Origin: Burkholderiales bacterium
GTDB lineage: Bacteria > Pseudomonadota > Gammaproteobacteria > Burkholderiales > Burkholderiaceae
DNA length: 56,083 nucleotides
Direction of reading: 5' to 3'
Assembly (NCBI GenBank): GCA_026225235.1
Contig: JAMFSK010000047.1
Location: 1 to 56,083 of the forward strand
Program-made: the position numbers and the translations under genes
Notes under the pieces: model-generated
The model's database searches: none
The model's input: only the letters and a program-made list of their open reading frames with translations
Told to the model about the DNA's origin: nothing
Shown: positions 36,079-45,186 of the stretch, in pieces
Numbering within the stretch: position 1 is the stretch's first letter
How the letters are laid out: each line of letters starts with the position of its first letter

Positions 36079-37035
36079 TCATCGATGCGCACTCGAGCGG
36101 TAGGCGGCGAGCCTCGCTTGCAGCGTACTGCCGCGCAGATAATCCGGCGCGACGGCTTCGAGGCTGGTCAGCTGAATATTGAGCTCGGGCGGCAAGCGCA
36201 CGGCCGAGGTTGAATCGAGCGACATCGATGCCAGGTTGTCGCGCGTAATCGGCGGTTCGCCGGGCAACATCTCAAGGCTGAGGGCCTGAAGCCGCGCGAG
36301 CGACATCGGCAGGCGGATGATCTTGCGCGGGTGTCCGATCGTCACGCCGACAAAGCGGACCAGTTCTTCAAGACTGTATTCGCGCGGCCCGACGACGTCG
36401 TACGTCGCATTCAAGGCCAGATCGAAGTCGAGCGAATTGACGAGTGCCCCGGCGAGGTCGCCGACAAAGACCGGCTGAAAGCGCGCATCGGGGCAAGCAA
36501 GCGGAATCACCGGTAACGCGCGCTGCAAACTCGCGAAGGTATTGAGGAAACTGTCACCAGGACCGAATACCACCGATGGTCTGAAAATCGTCGTCTGCAA
36601 CTCGCGGGCTTCGCGCAGCACGCGCTCGCCGTCGCCCTTCGAGCGCAAATACATGCTCGGCCCTTCAGGATCGGCATGCAGCGCGCTGACCTGCACCACG
36701 CGACGCACGCGCGCGGCGCGACAAGCGGCAACGAGCTTCTGCGGGAGTTCGACGTGGGCAACAGAGAAGCCGGGACCGTACGGGTCGCCAGAGCCACCAT
36801 GCAGGACCCCGACAAGATTGATGACTGCGTCGCAGCCAGATACAAAGGCGGCGAGCCGAGCGGCATCATGGATATTGGTTTCGACAATATCAACCGGCAG
36901 CATCAGCAGATGCTGCGCATTTTGCCGGCGCCGCGTCGCGACCTTGACGGCATGCCCCTGCGCGACGAGACGATTGATCACACTGGCGCCGATAAAGCCG
37001 GCTCCGCCCAGTACTCCGACTGTGTTGTGTTCCAT
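36079..37035 (-). CDS. complex I NDUFA9-like NAD(P)-binding protein
   Basis: A 318-residue atypical/extended SDR. 'VGVLGGAGFIGASVINRLVA' binds NAD(P), followed by 'VINLVGVLHGG' and 'RPSVVFGPGDSFLNTF'. No classical Y-x3-K is obvious, as in NDUFA9-type proteins that bind a nucleotide structurally in mitochondrial complex I. In bacteria such proteins often lie in this same neighbourhood, and their link to complex I is unproven. It ends 53 bp upstream of the GST start on the same strand. Confidence 0.85.
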   Translation of the reverse strand: MEHNTVGVLGGAGFIGASVINRLVAQGHAVKVATRRRQNAQHLLMLPVDIVETNIHDAARLAAFVSGCDAVINLVGVLHGGSGDPYGPGFSVAHVELPQKLVAACRAARVRRVVQVSALHADPEGPSMYLRSKGDGERVLREARELQTTIFRPSVVFGPGDSFLNTFASLQRALPVIPLACPDARFQPVFVGDLAGALVNSLDFDLALNATYDVVGPREYSLEELVRFVGVTIGHPRKIIRLPMSLARLQALSLEMLPGEPPITRDNLASMSLDSTSAVRLPPELNIQLTSLEAVAPDYLRGSTLQARLAAYRSSAHR

Positions 37036-37167
37036 CTGCGCACTCCCGACGGCATGACTCAGGGTTCGCCGGCGCGACGCTTCATGAAACCGAAGGCTGG
37101 CCGGCGTGTCTCAGGTTGTTGTCGCGTGGCGGTCCTGCTGTGCGGCGAGTACTGGACGCAGTGCCAC

Positions 37168-39141
37168 TCAGTCCGTTGGCTCGATGTACCCGAGCCGCAC
37201 TTTCAGCGATTGCGGCTTGCCTTCGAGCAGCGCCGCGTAATACACGGTGTTCGACAGAACGTTTTTCACGTAGTCGCGCGTTTCGGTGAAGGGGATCGTT
37301 TCAGCGAAGATCGCCCCCTCAACCGGCTTGGGCAGCGCCGCGCGCCATTGCTTCGGCCGGCCAGGGCCGGCGTTGTAACCCGCCGAGGCAAGCACGGCTG
37401 AACCGTCGAACTGATTGTAGACCATCGCCAAATAGGTCGTGCCGAGCAGGATGTTCGTATTGATATCCGACATCTGGTCCGACGACAGCGAGCCGAGGCC
37501 GATCTTGCGCGCCACCAGGGTCGCGGTGCCCGGCATCAACTGCATCAGGCCTTGCGCGCCGACGCCCGAGCGCGCCGCAATCACAAAGCGGGATTCCTGA
37601 CGGATCAGTCCATACGCCCATTCGACATCAAGGTCGTTCTGGCGCGCATCGCGCTCGACGATGTCCTTGAACGGTGTGGCGTAACGCAGGCTGAAATCGT
37701 GTTCCTGCTGGGTACGATCGGCGGTGTTGACCTCGCGGTCATACAGCTCGATCGACTTCGCGTACGAGGCGACGGCCAACAACTGGCGGTCGCTCATGCC
37801 GCGCAGCGTCCAGTTCCATTCGCGATTGCCTTCAAAACGCAGGTTCATCGCGTAGAAGCGCTGGGCCAGCGCAAGGCCGGGCAAGTCGCGCACGGCTCGA
37901 ATGTCGTCGGCGCTCACCATCGTGCGCGGCGGCAGGGTGATTTGCGAGCCGAGCTCCTCGGTCGCGAGCTGGCCGTAGAAGTCATACCGTGTCGCGATCA
38001 GGCCGAAATCGGCCGCTGCGCCCACCGGGTCACCCAGGGTCTTGAGCGCACGGCCGTGCCAATAGATCCAGGCTGGTCGGGCGCGCAGTGTGGGCGGCAT
38101 CGACTCCGTCGCCCAGCGCACCATGGTCCAGTCACCGATCGCGAGCGCTGCGCGCACACGCCATTCGTAGGCGGGGTATGACATCGGTGCACCGACCGAC
38201 AGTCGATACCAGTCGACCGCGCCCGGCACCTGCTTGAGCGAGGCCTGATAGGCGATGGTGCCCCAACCGATGGCGCGTTCCTGCGGCGCCAGCGCGGAGA
38301 CGATCGAAGAGTATGTCGCAGCGGCGATCGCCGGATCATTGCGCGCCATGCGCGTGATCGCGAGCAAGGCAAGCTGGTGCGACGGGGTGTTCATGCCGAT
38401 GCCGCGCGCGAGCAGCAGCGGCGGTTTGTTCGCGGCCATGTCCAGCAGCGTATCGTCGGGCCGCTCGGTGCCGAGCGCATCGGCAAGCCGGTTGCCGATC
38501 TGGACGTAATTGTCTTCGTAGGCGATACGGATCTGCTGCCAGACTTCATCGGTCGTCAGCTGGTTCTTGCCAGCCAGCGAGGAAATCAGGTCAACGCAGG
38601 CGTCGCCATAGTTTTTCGGTTCGATGAGCAGGGCACGGGCGGCATCGCCCACGTTTTCGCCACGCGAAGCACGCGACTCGAGCGCATAGCATTTGACCTG
38701 GGTATCGTCATCGAGCGCGAAACGCTTGTATTGCAGATCGAAGTTGCGCCAGTCGTGGCGCGCGCCGAGCACGAGCAAATAGTCGTTGCGCAGGCGGTCG
38801 GCAATCGCGAGACCGTCATACTTTGAAAGAAAGGCGAGGATCGCATCGTCGGGCGCATCGGTATTCGCGTGGCCCGAATTGTCGAAGAGTTGGGGCTTGA
38901 GCACGAAGTACTCGACATACGACGGCACCGGATAGGCGGTGAGACGTGCCGCGAGACTCGCGGCCTGCCCCTCGTCATTCTGCCGCGACGCTTCGCGCAA
39001 TGCGACGAAGGCCTGATCGTCCGGCGACAAGTCGGCGGTGCTCTGGCGAAGCGGTGCCGCACTACTGCATGCCACCAACACGGTGCCAGCGATCACGGCG
39101 ACCACCGCGCGATATACTCGGACGAGACTCTTCGACATCAT
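37168..39141 (-). CDS. slt: soluble lytic murein transglycosylase (Slt70-like), lipoprotein
   Basis: About 657 residues. The start MMSKS gives a lipoprotein signal with lipobox LVAC ('TVLVACSSAAPL'), so the enzyme is probably anchored to the outer membrane, unlike soluble E. coli Slt. The middle is an alpha-helical superhelix ('WIYWHGRALKTLGDPVGAAA'), and the C-terminal catalytic lysozyme-like domain has 'LIRQESRF' (catalytic Glu) and 'GAQGLMQLMPGTA'. It cleaves peptidoglycan to 1,6-anhydro-MurNAc ends. Divergent from the 5-formyl-THF cyclo-ligase gene. Confidence 0.92.
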   Translation of the reverse strand: MMSKSLVRVYRAVVAVIAGTVLVACSSAAPLRQSTADLSPDDQAFVALREASRQNDEGQAASLAARLTAYPVPSYVEYFVLKPQLFDNSGHANTDAPDDAILAFLSKYDGLAIADRLRNDYLLVLGARHDWRNFDLQYKRFALDDDTQVKCYALESRASRGENVGDAARALLIEPKNYGDACVDLISSLAGKNQLTTDEVWQQIRIAYEDNYVQIGNRLADALGTERPDDTLLDMAANKPPLLLARGIGMNTPSHQLALLAITRMARNDPAIAAATYSSIVSALAPQERAIGWGTIAYQASLKQVPGAVDWYRLSVGAPMSYPAYEWRVRAALAIGDWTMVRWATESMPPTLRARPAWIYWHGRALKTLGDPVGAAADFGLIATRYDFYGQLATEELGSQITLPPRTMVSADDIRAVRDLPGLALAQRFYAMNLRFEGNREWNWTLRGMSDRQLLAVASYAKSIELYDREVNTADRTQQEHDFSLRYATPFKDIVERDARQNDLDVEWAYGLIRQESRFVIAARSGVGAQGLMQLMPGTATLVARKIGLGSLSSDQMSDINTNILLGTTYLAMVYNQFDGSAVLASAGYNAGPGRPKQWRAALPKPVEGAIFAETIPFTETRDYVKNVLSNTVYYAALLEGKPQSLKVRLGYIEPTD

Positions 39142-39158
39142 TGATACGAGGCAATTCA

Positions 39159-39743
39159 GTGGCGCACAGCATAGCATGCGATCCGCTACCCGCACGCGCT
39201 AAAGCCGTGCTGCGAGAGGCTTTGCTGGCGGCCAGACAACAGTTGCCACGCGACGATTCACGCGACGCTCGACTGACGGAGCAGATCATCGGCCTGCTTG
39301 TCGAACGCGCGCCGAAATGTGTCGCCGCCTATTGGCCGATCGCGGGCGAATTCGACGTGCGACCCGCGCTCGAACGCTGGCTCACGTTACAGCCTGAAGG
39401 CGATGCCGCACTGCCGGTGGTGCTCGCGCGCGATGCGCCGATGGTCTTTCATCGCTGGCGACCCGGCGAAGCCGTGAAAGACGGTCGTTTTAAAATCCCG
39501 GTGCCCGAGCTCGAGCAGGCGGTCCAGCCGGACATGCTGTTGATCCCCTGCGTGGGAATCGATCAGGCGCGTTTCCGGCTTGGCTATGGCGGCGGATTCT
39601 ACGACCGTACGCTTGAGGCCCTCGGGCCGAACCGTCCGCTCGCGATCGGTATCGCGTTCGACGCCGGGCGTGTGGAAGCGTTGCCCCATGAGGCACACGA
39701 CCTGCCGCTCGATACGGCTGTCACCGAATGGGGTACCTGGTGA
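39159..39743 (+). CDS. 5-formyltetrahydrofolate cyclo-ligase
   Basis: A 194-residue protein with a GTG start at 39159 preceded by GAGG at seven bases; this keeps the protein at the usual length. 'VAAYWPIAGEFDVRP', 'LLIPCVGID' and the signature 'RLGYGGGFYDRTL' identify the family. It converts 5-formyl-THF to 5,10-methenyl-THF with ATP. The start is 17 bp from the divergent slt start. In some bacteria the gene is called ygfA or fau. Confidence 0.93.
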   Translation: MAHSIACDPLPARAKAVLREALLAARQQLPRDDSRDARLTEQIIGLLVERAPKCVAAYWPIAGEFDVRPALERWLTLQPEGDAALPVVLARDAPMVFHRWRPGEAVKDGRFKIPVPELEQAVQPDMLLIPCVGIDQARFRLGYGGGFYDRTLEALGPNRPLAIGIAFDAGRVEALPHEAHDLPLDTAVTEWGTW

Positions 39744-39804
39744 ATCTTTCGCGTATTGGAACGTCGCCGGTCGGGTGCGGCAACCTCGATCAGGAGAGCC
39801 TTGC

Positions 39805-40893
39805 GTGACAGCGAGCGTTGGACAATGGTCTGAGTATCCAGGCACGCTGGTCTCGCAGGACGGCTTGATCCGCTTGCCTTACGATCTCGACAATGCGGAC
39901 CCCGCATCTCCCGAGTCCCTTGAGTTATCTGCCGTCCTACGCGAAGGTGCGCGGCCCCTGGCTTCACTCACCGCGCGTCCGGGCCCGATATTCAACGCGG
40001 CACACGATAGCTTCAGACTGCCTCTCGACAAGCCGCTCACCGTCCACGTCGTCAATGCAATGGGTGTTGTGCTGGGCGATTCGATCATCGGCCTCTCCGT
40101 GCTGCACTGGCTGCGCGATGCGTACCCCCATCTCAAGCTCGTGCTGTATCGGGGCGCGACGACGCCGGACTATGTCGAGCAGCTCTATCACCTTGCAGCC
40201 CGAGCGATCGGTGAAATCCGCTACCTTCCCTGGCCGCTCGCCGATATTCCCGCCGATGAGCCGATCATCGATATCGGCAATTTCGTCTTCTGGCCCCGGT
40301 TCGCGACGCTTCCGACGATCGACTTCTTTTGTGAGGCCATGGGCATCGATCCGGCGCAGATGCCCGTGTCCGACAAGGCAAACCGCTGGCTCACCGGGCT
40401 CGATCTACCCGAGCTGCCGCAGGCCTGGCGCTCGCAGCCCTATGTGTTGTTCAGCCCCGAGGCGAGCACCCCCGTGCGGCGGATTCCCGACTCGATTCGT
40501 CACGCGTGGATCGACCGCCTGTGGGGCGCCTATCGGCTTCCCGTGCTCGGCTTTGCGAATTGCTGCCACCCGCACTTCGTCGATCTTCGACCCCTCTCGC
40601 ACGACACGGCGAGCTTTCTGATGTGGATCAGGCACGCGCAGGCGATGGTCTCGGCCGACTCGGCTGCGGTTCACGCGGCAGCCGGCTTCGGCGTGCCAAC
40701 CACCGCGATTTTTACGACGATCGACCCGATGCTGCGCGTGCGCGACTACCCGCGTTGCCAATCCGTCGCCCTCCGCGTCGAGGCCCTGGAGGGCATTCAC
40801 TCGAGCGACTCGGCCGACCATGTCGCGCTCGTGGAAGACATCAGTCGCGAGCGTCATCCACGGACCTTGCCGCTGCCAATGCCGGCTCCGTGA
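39805..40893 (+). CDS. glycosyltransferase family 9-like protein
   Basis: A 362-residue protein with GTG at 39805 and CAGGAG eight bases upstream. The C-terminal half has 'RRIPDSIRHAWIDRL' and 'SADSAAVHAAAGFGVPTTAI', the donor-binding elements of ADP-heptose-type glycosyltransferases (GT9); the N-terminal half has 'GVVLGDSIIGLSVLHWLRDA'. The usual G-D-x-x-x-T start block is altered (GDSIIGLS). It follows the cyclo-ligase by 61 bp. The acceptor is unknown; surface glycan synthesis is plausible. Confidence 0.8.
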   Translation: MTASVGQWSEYPGTLVSQDGLIRLPYDLDNADPASPESLELSAVLREGARPLASLTARPGPIFNAAHDSFRLPLDKPLTVHVVNAMGVVLGDSIIGLSVLHWLRDAYPHLKLVLYRGATTPDYVEQLYHLAARAIGEIRYLPWPLADIPADEPIIDIGNFVFWPRFATLPTIDFFCEAMGIDPAQMPVSDKANRWLTGLDLPELPQAWRSQPYVLFSPEASTPVRRIPDSIRHAWIDRLWGAYRLPVLGFANCCHPHFVDLRPLSHDTASFLMWIRHAQAMVSADSAAVHAAAGFGVPTTAIFTTIDPMLRVRDYPRCQSVALRVEALEGIHSSDSADHVALVEDISRERHPRTLPLPMPAP

Positions 40894-41027
40894 AAACCCC
40901 CGAACGAGCAAAAATTGCCCGATCCGGTGCGCGATTGAACGACAAGATCCACGCATGCTGCTGTTAAAATTCTCGGGGAAATACGGGGACTTACGTACTC
41001 TGTTTGTGGGATAGGCGCGCGGCCGTT

Positions 41028-41042
41028 CCGCTACTGTAGCGG
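41028..41042. promoter_or_regulatory. palindrome upstream of the KfrA-like gene, candidate operator
   Basis: CCGCTAC-T-GTAGCGG is a perfect inverted repeat with a one-base centre, ending 31 bp before the ATG at 41074. Plasmid KfrA proteins repress their own gene by binding palindromes at the promoter, so autoregulation is a fair guess. Confidence 0.5.
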
Positions 41043-41073
41043 CTGTAAATCTCAATTCGACTGCCGAGGCACC

Positions 41074-43416
41074 ATGGCTGGCAATACCCCTGAATTAAGC
41101 GACGAGCTGGTCAGCGAAATCGCGCAACGCCTGTCCGTCGAAGGACGTAAAGTTTCCCCGCTGGAGATCTGGTCTGAAGTCCACGGCGGCTCGATCGTCA
41201 CGGTCGCTGCCTCGTTGCGGCGCTGGCGCGAGTCGCAGCAGATGATGCTGGGCCAGACACCGGAACGGCCGACGCTGCCGACCGAAATCTCCGACATGAT
41301 GCTCACCGCGCTCGACCGCCTCTGGACGACCGCGAACGAGGAGGCCCAGAAAGACGCCACGCGTCGCCTGCGCGCGACCTCCAGACGCATCGACGACGCC
41401 AATGCAGAGCGCGACGAAGCCCTGTACGAACTCCAGCACACGGTCGAGGAACTCGAGTCCGGCCGCCGGCGCCAGGGGGAAATGGGGCAGTCTCTGCAGG
41501 ACAAGAGCGACGAACTCACACGCGTCTCGTCCGATCTGATCCACGCCGCAAGCCGGGCCGAGCAGGCCGAAGCCCGTGCACGCGAGCTAGACCAGCGCAT
41601 GTTGCAGATGGCGACCGACCTCGAACGCAGCCGCAACGAACTGGCCGCCGTGCATGAGAACCATGCGCAGGCCAATCTCGACTATGCGCAGCAAATTCAG
41701 GAACTCCAGGCAGCGGTCGGCGACAATCAGGCCAATCTCGCGCAGATCGAGGCCCTGAACACGCAGTTGCAGGCCAAGGAACGCGAAATCGTCCGTTTGA
41801 CTACCCAGGCCAACGAAGTCGGCGCACTCGCCACCGAACTCGCAGACCAGGCCGCCGCGGCGACCCAGGAAGTCACCGAACTGCGCGCCAAGGCGGTCAC
41901 GGCCGACGCGCAGATCGCCGATCTGTCGGGTCAGGCGGGCTATGCCGCGCAGACGATTGCGACGCTGGGTGCTCAACTCAATGACGCCCAGAGCCGCGTC
42001 GCGGAACTGAGCGCGAACGCCGAGACCTCGGCAGACAGCATCGCCACGCTGAGCCAGCAAGCCGATGCGTCGGCCGCCCAGGTCGACGAACTGAGCCGCC
42101 AGCTCCACGCGTCGGCCATGCAGATCGACGGGCTGAACTTGCAGGCGTACCGGAACGCGGGTCAGATTGCCGAACTGAACCAGCAGGCTGCCGCGTCCGC
42201 CACGCAGATGGAAGAGTTGAACCTGCAAGTGGCTGCGTCGTCGAACCACGCCGACTACCTGTCGCGCCACGCTGCCTCGTCGGCCGCACAAGTCGAGGAA
42301 CTGCGCAGCCAGCTCGACGCTGCTGCTGCCCAGATCGATTCGCTGACACGCGACGCTTCCGGCTCGGCCGCCCAGCTCGATGCACAGAATCAGCAGAACA
42401 TTCATGCAGCTGCCCGTATCGATGTGCTGACTCAACAGGCGGCCGCCGCATCGGCCCAGATGGGTGAGCTGAACAACCGGCTTGCCGAATCCGCCGCCAC
42501 GATCGACGCCTTGTCGGCTCGTGCCTCGGACGCATCGGCCCAGGCTGCCCAGATCCCCGAACTCAACGCTCAACTCGACGCACACGCTAACCACATCGCC
42601 ACCAGCGAAGCTCGCGCCAGCCGTCTCGAAGCACAGGCAGAAGAACTCAATCAAGCCCTCGCACAAGCCCGCGAGGAACTGGAAAACGAACGCGCCAACC
42701 GGATCGACTCGATCGCCGAAGCGTCGCGTCAAAGCGAGCTGCAATCGCGCCTGACCGAACTCAGCATGGAACTGGCCCGCGCTCACGCAGACCTGAGCGA
42801 CCAACGTGACAGCCACGCTGAATCCTTCTCGCAGCTGACCGCCGAGAACGAATCTCTGCGGCAAGCCGCCGCCCAGTTCGATGACGAACGTGCGCAATTC
42901 GCGCAGGCCGGTGCAAGTCAGAACGATGCCGAGCTGTCGCGCCTCGCCAACGAACTTGATTCGAGTGATGCGCGTGCCGTTGCCGCCGAAACGCGAGCGA
43001 ACGAATTCGATGCGCGCCTCGAAGAACTGTCCGCTGCAGTTCGCCGCTCGGAAGAAGACCTTGCTGCTGAGCGTCAGTCCGCCAGCGAGGCGATGAGCAA
43101 GCTTGCCGAGCTTCAACAAGAACTGTCAACGCATGCCGATCGTCGCAACGCCGAGATGGAAGAAGTCCACCGCAACTATGAGAAGTGGGACATCTACGCG
43201 AAGAAGCTGAAGCAGCACCTTAACGATGCAGCGGAACGCAACGCCATGATCGAAGCGCGGATCGCAAGCGAAACGTCACTCCGCCACAAGTTGACGGCCG
43301 AATTGAGCGCTGCGAACCCGTCGCATCCGCTGCTGCGCCCGGAAGTCCAGGAAGAAATGCTGTCGAGCGGGCAGTCTGAAGCGATTGCGCAACGCGCACC
43401 GCGCCAGACCGCATAA
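41074..43416 (+). CDS. KfrA-like DNA-binding protein with very long coiled coil
   Basis: The 780-residue protein has an N-terminal KfrA_N DNA-binding domain (about residues 8-130: 'LVSEIAQRLSVEGRKVSPLE', 'VHGGSIVTVAASLRRWRE'). Nearly all the rest is an Ala/Gln/Glu-rich coiled coil, with a strict 14-residue repeat between about residues 256 and 480, and a short basic C-terminal part ('NYEKWDIYAKKLKQHLNDAA'). KfrA of plasmids RK2/R751 is a repressor and partition-accessory protein. Chromosomal relatives may act in nucleoid organisation; this is inference. About twice the plasmid protein's length. Confidence 0.85.
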   Translation: MAGNTPELSDELVSEIAQRLSVEGRKVSPLEIWSEVHGGSIVTVAASLRRWRESQQMMLGQTPERPTLPTEISDMMLTALDRLWTTANEEAQKDATRRLRATSRRIDDANAERDEALYELQHTVEELESGRRRQGEMGQSLQDKSDELTRVSSDLIHAASRAEQAEARARELDQRMLQMATDLERSRNELAAVHENHAQANLDYAQQIQELQAAVGDNQANLAQIEALNTQLQAKEREIVRLTTQANEVGALATELADQAAAATQEVTELRAKAVTADAQIADLSGQAGYAAQTIATLGAQLNDAQSRVAELSANAETSADSIATLSQQADASAAQVDELSRQLHASAMQIDGLNLQAYRNAGQIAELNQQAAASATQMEELNLQVAASSNHADYLSRHAASSAAQVEELRSQLDAAAAQIDSLTRDASGSAAQLDAQNQQNIHAAARIDVLTQQAAAASAQMGELNNRLAESAATIDALSARASDASAQAAQIPELNAQLDAHANHIATSEARASRLEAQAEELNQALAQAREELENERANRIDSIAEASRQSELQSRLTELSMELARAHADLSDQRDSHAESFSQLTAENESLRQAAAQFDDERAQFAQAGASQNDAELSRLANELDSSDARAVAAETRANEFDARLEELSAAVRRSEEDLAAERQSASEAMSKLAELQQELSTHADRRNAEMEEVHRNYEKWDIYAKKLKQHLNDAAERNAMIEARIASETSLRHKLTAELSAANPSHPLLRPEVQEEMLSSGQSEAIAQRAPRQTA
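41840..42513 (+). repeat. 14-residue (42-bp) repeat array within the KfrA-like gene
   Basis: Leucines (one Gln) recur every 14 residues at 270, 284, 298, 312, 326, 340, 354, 368, 382, 396, 410, 424, 438, 452, 466 and 480. The unit is roughly A-x-x-S/A-A-x-Q-I/V-x-E-L-x-x-Q. Nucleotide identity between units is modest, so this is an old protein repeat and not a recent DNA expansion. Two heptads per unit imply a continuous coiled coil with periodic alanine-rich faces. Confidence 0.8.
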
Positions 43417-43487
43417 AGAGTGGGGCAAGGTTTACGACCGCTTTGGAATGAATCCTGAAGCGTGTCGGCAGGGAGAGAAGTAGAAGA

Positions 43488-43513
43488 CAGAGGCCGCCTA
43501 CGGGCGGCCTCTG
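43488..43513 (+). terminator. hairpin terminator after the KfrA-like gene
   Basis: CAGAGGCCGCC (43488-43498) pairs perfectly with GGCGGCCTCTG (43503-43513) around a TACG loop. The T-tract after it is short (CGTTTGG). It lies 72 bp past the KfrA-like stop and before the flavoprotein gene. Confidence 0.7.
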
Positions 43514-43669
43514 CGTTTGGCGACGCCCTTTCACGCAAGTCGTGTGCGAGGCGGGCGCGCGGGCTTCAGGACGGCAGTCCGACCTTTGCCGGGGCTCGCC
43601 AGGCCGGTATCGTTCGGGGTAAGGTCACGTCCCGGCCATTTCACTCCCTACAAAGGATTCCCGCTTGTG

Positions 43670-44986
43670 ATGTCCGTCGCGCGCCCCCTTGGAGCTTGCC
43701 CTTGCATCGCCGTCGTGGGCGGCGGCCCGGCCGGTTTGATGGCCGCCGAAACGATCGCGGCGGCAGGCTTGCGCGTCGAGGTGTTCGACGCGATGCCCTC
43801 AGTCGGCCGCAAATTCCTGATGGCCGGCAAAGGTGGCATGAATCTCACCCACTCGGAACCCTATGCGGCGTTTCTCGGCCGATATGGCAGCCGTCGTAAC
43901 GTCGTCGCTTCCTTGCTTGACGAATGGGGCCCTGAGGCGCTGCGCGCGTGGGTCCACGGCCTCGGCGTGGAGACGTTCGTCGGCAGCTCGGGCCGAGTTT
44001 TTCCGACGGATATGAAAGCGGCACCGATGCTGCGAGCGTGGCTGCATCGCCTGCGCGAAGGCGGCGTGCGGTTTCATATGCGACATCGATGGATCGATTG
44101 GGCTAACGAAGACGATGGCGAAGGTCATACCCTGCGCTTTGCCACACCTGACGGGGAGGCAACGTTCCGGGCCGACGCGATTGTGTTCGCGCTCGGCGGT
44201 GCGAGCTGGCCGCGGCTCGGTTCGGATGCCTCTTGGGTGCCGTTGTTCGAGAAAATGGGGGTCGAGATCGCACCGCTCCAGCCCGCAAACTGTGGATTCG
44301 ACATCGACTGGAGCGAGCATTTCCGCAGTCGCTATGCGGGCGAATTCCTGAAATCAGTATCGATGGCTGTGGTGACGAACCCGGGTGATGAAAGCGAAGG
44401 GGCCGCGTCGGCCGGCAAGGCGGATGCCCCTTTAGCCTTGCCACTCTTTCGGCAAGGCGAGTTCGTCGTCACAGCGTCAGGCATCGAGGGAAGTCTGGTC
44501 TACGCGCTGTCGTCAACGATTCGCGAGCGGATCAATCGACACGGTCATGCGACGGTGCTGATCGACCTCGCCCCGGGTCTGAGCCCCGAACGTGTGCTGG
44601 ACGAGGTCACGCACCCACGCGGATCGCGCTCCTTGTCGAGCCACTTGCGCAGTCGCCTCGGCTTGAGCGGTGTGAAGGCAGGCTTGCTTCACGAATGCCT
44701 GTCCAAGGAAGACTTCACAGATACAGCCCGCATCGCCGCGGCCATCAAGTCACTCCCCCTGCGCGCGGTACGGCCGCGCCCGATCGCCGAGGCGATCAGC
44801 AGTGCGGGTGGCGTGAGGTTCGAAGCGCTCGATGCGAGCTTGATGATGAAGACGCTACCCGGCGCGTTCTGCGCGGGAGAAATGCTCGATTGGGAGGCCC
44901 CGACCGGCGGCTACCTGCTGACAGCCTGTTTTTCGAGCGGGCTCGCTGCGGGGCGAGGCGCCCTTGCCTACTTGGGTCGGACATAA
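43670..44986 (+). CDS. flavoprotein of the BaiN/HI0933 family (TIGR03862-type)
   Basis: About 438 residues; ATG at 43670 preceded by AAAGGA, with the FAD-binding 'CIAVVGGGPAGLMAAE' starting ten residues in. 'GKGGMNLTHSEP' and, near the C-terminus, 'GAFCAGEMLDWEAPTGGYLL' are the two hallmarks of the HI0933/YhiN/BaiN family. These are FAD (sometimes NAD) binding oxidoreductases of mostly unknown role; gut BaiN reduces bile acid intermediates. The gene stands alone. An open frame extends upstream but through the terminator hairpin. Confidence 0.9.
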   Translation: MSVARPLGACPCIAVVGGGPAGLMAAETIAAAGLRVEVFDAMPSVGRKFLMAGKGGMNLTHSEPYAAFLGRYGSRRNVVASLLDEWGPEALRAWVHGLGVETFVGSSGRVFPTDMKAAPMLRAWLHRLREGGVRFHMRHRWIDWANEDDGEGHTLRFATPDGEATFRADAIVFALGGASWPRLGSDASWVPLFEKMGVEIAPLQPANCGFDIDWSEHFRSRYAGEFLKSVSMAVVTNPGDESEGAASAGKADAPLALPLFRQGEFVVTASGIEGSLVYALSSTIRERINRHGHATVLIDLAPGLSPERVLDEVTHPRGSRSLSSHLRSRLGLSGVKAGLLHECLSKEDFTDTARIAAAIKSLPLRAVRPRPIAEAISSAGGVRFEALDASLMMKTLPGAFCAGEMLDWEAPTGGYLLTACFSSGLAAGRGALAYLGRT

Positions 44987-45186
44987 AGGCACGCAGACGC
45001 TGGGTGCATCGTGAAGTCCGTCGACGGCAAGCCCCATCGCAGCGAGGCAAATTGCCCTCGCCCACCCAGGTCGGATATCAAGGCGCCTGGACCTAAAGCA
45101 CCCCGTTCGCCCCGCCAAAAACAGGTTGGCCGAAGCATGTGCCATCGATCGCGCCAGACATGGCCTGACGCGTCTCTGCTTTCTAT

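Noticed and set aside
41840..42513. CRISPR array or recent tandem DNA repeat
   Set aside because: The periodicity is at protein level within an open frame. The 42-bp units differ too much at DNA level and there are no spacers.
41587..43119. 510-codon open frame opposite the KfrA-like gene
   Set aside because: The repetitive, high-GC coiled-coil gene keeps the antisense frame open. The product is low-complexity and has no family features.
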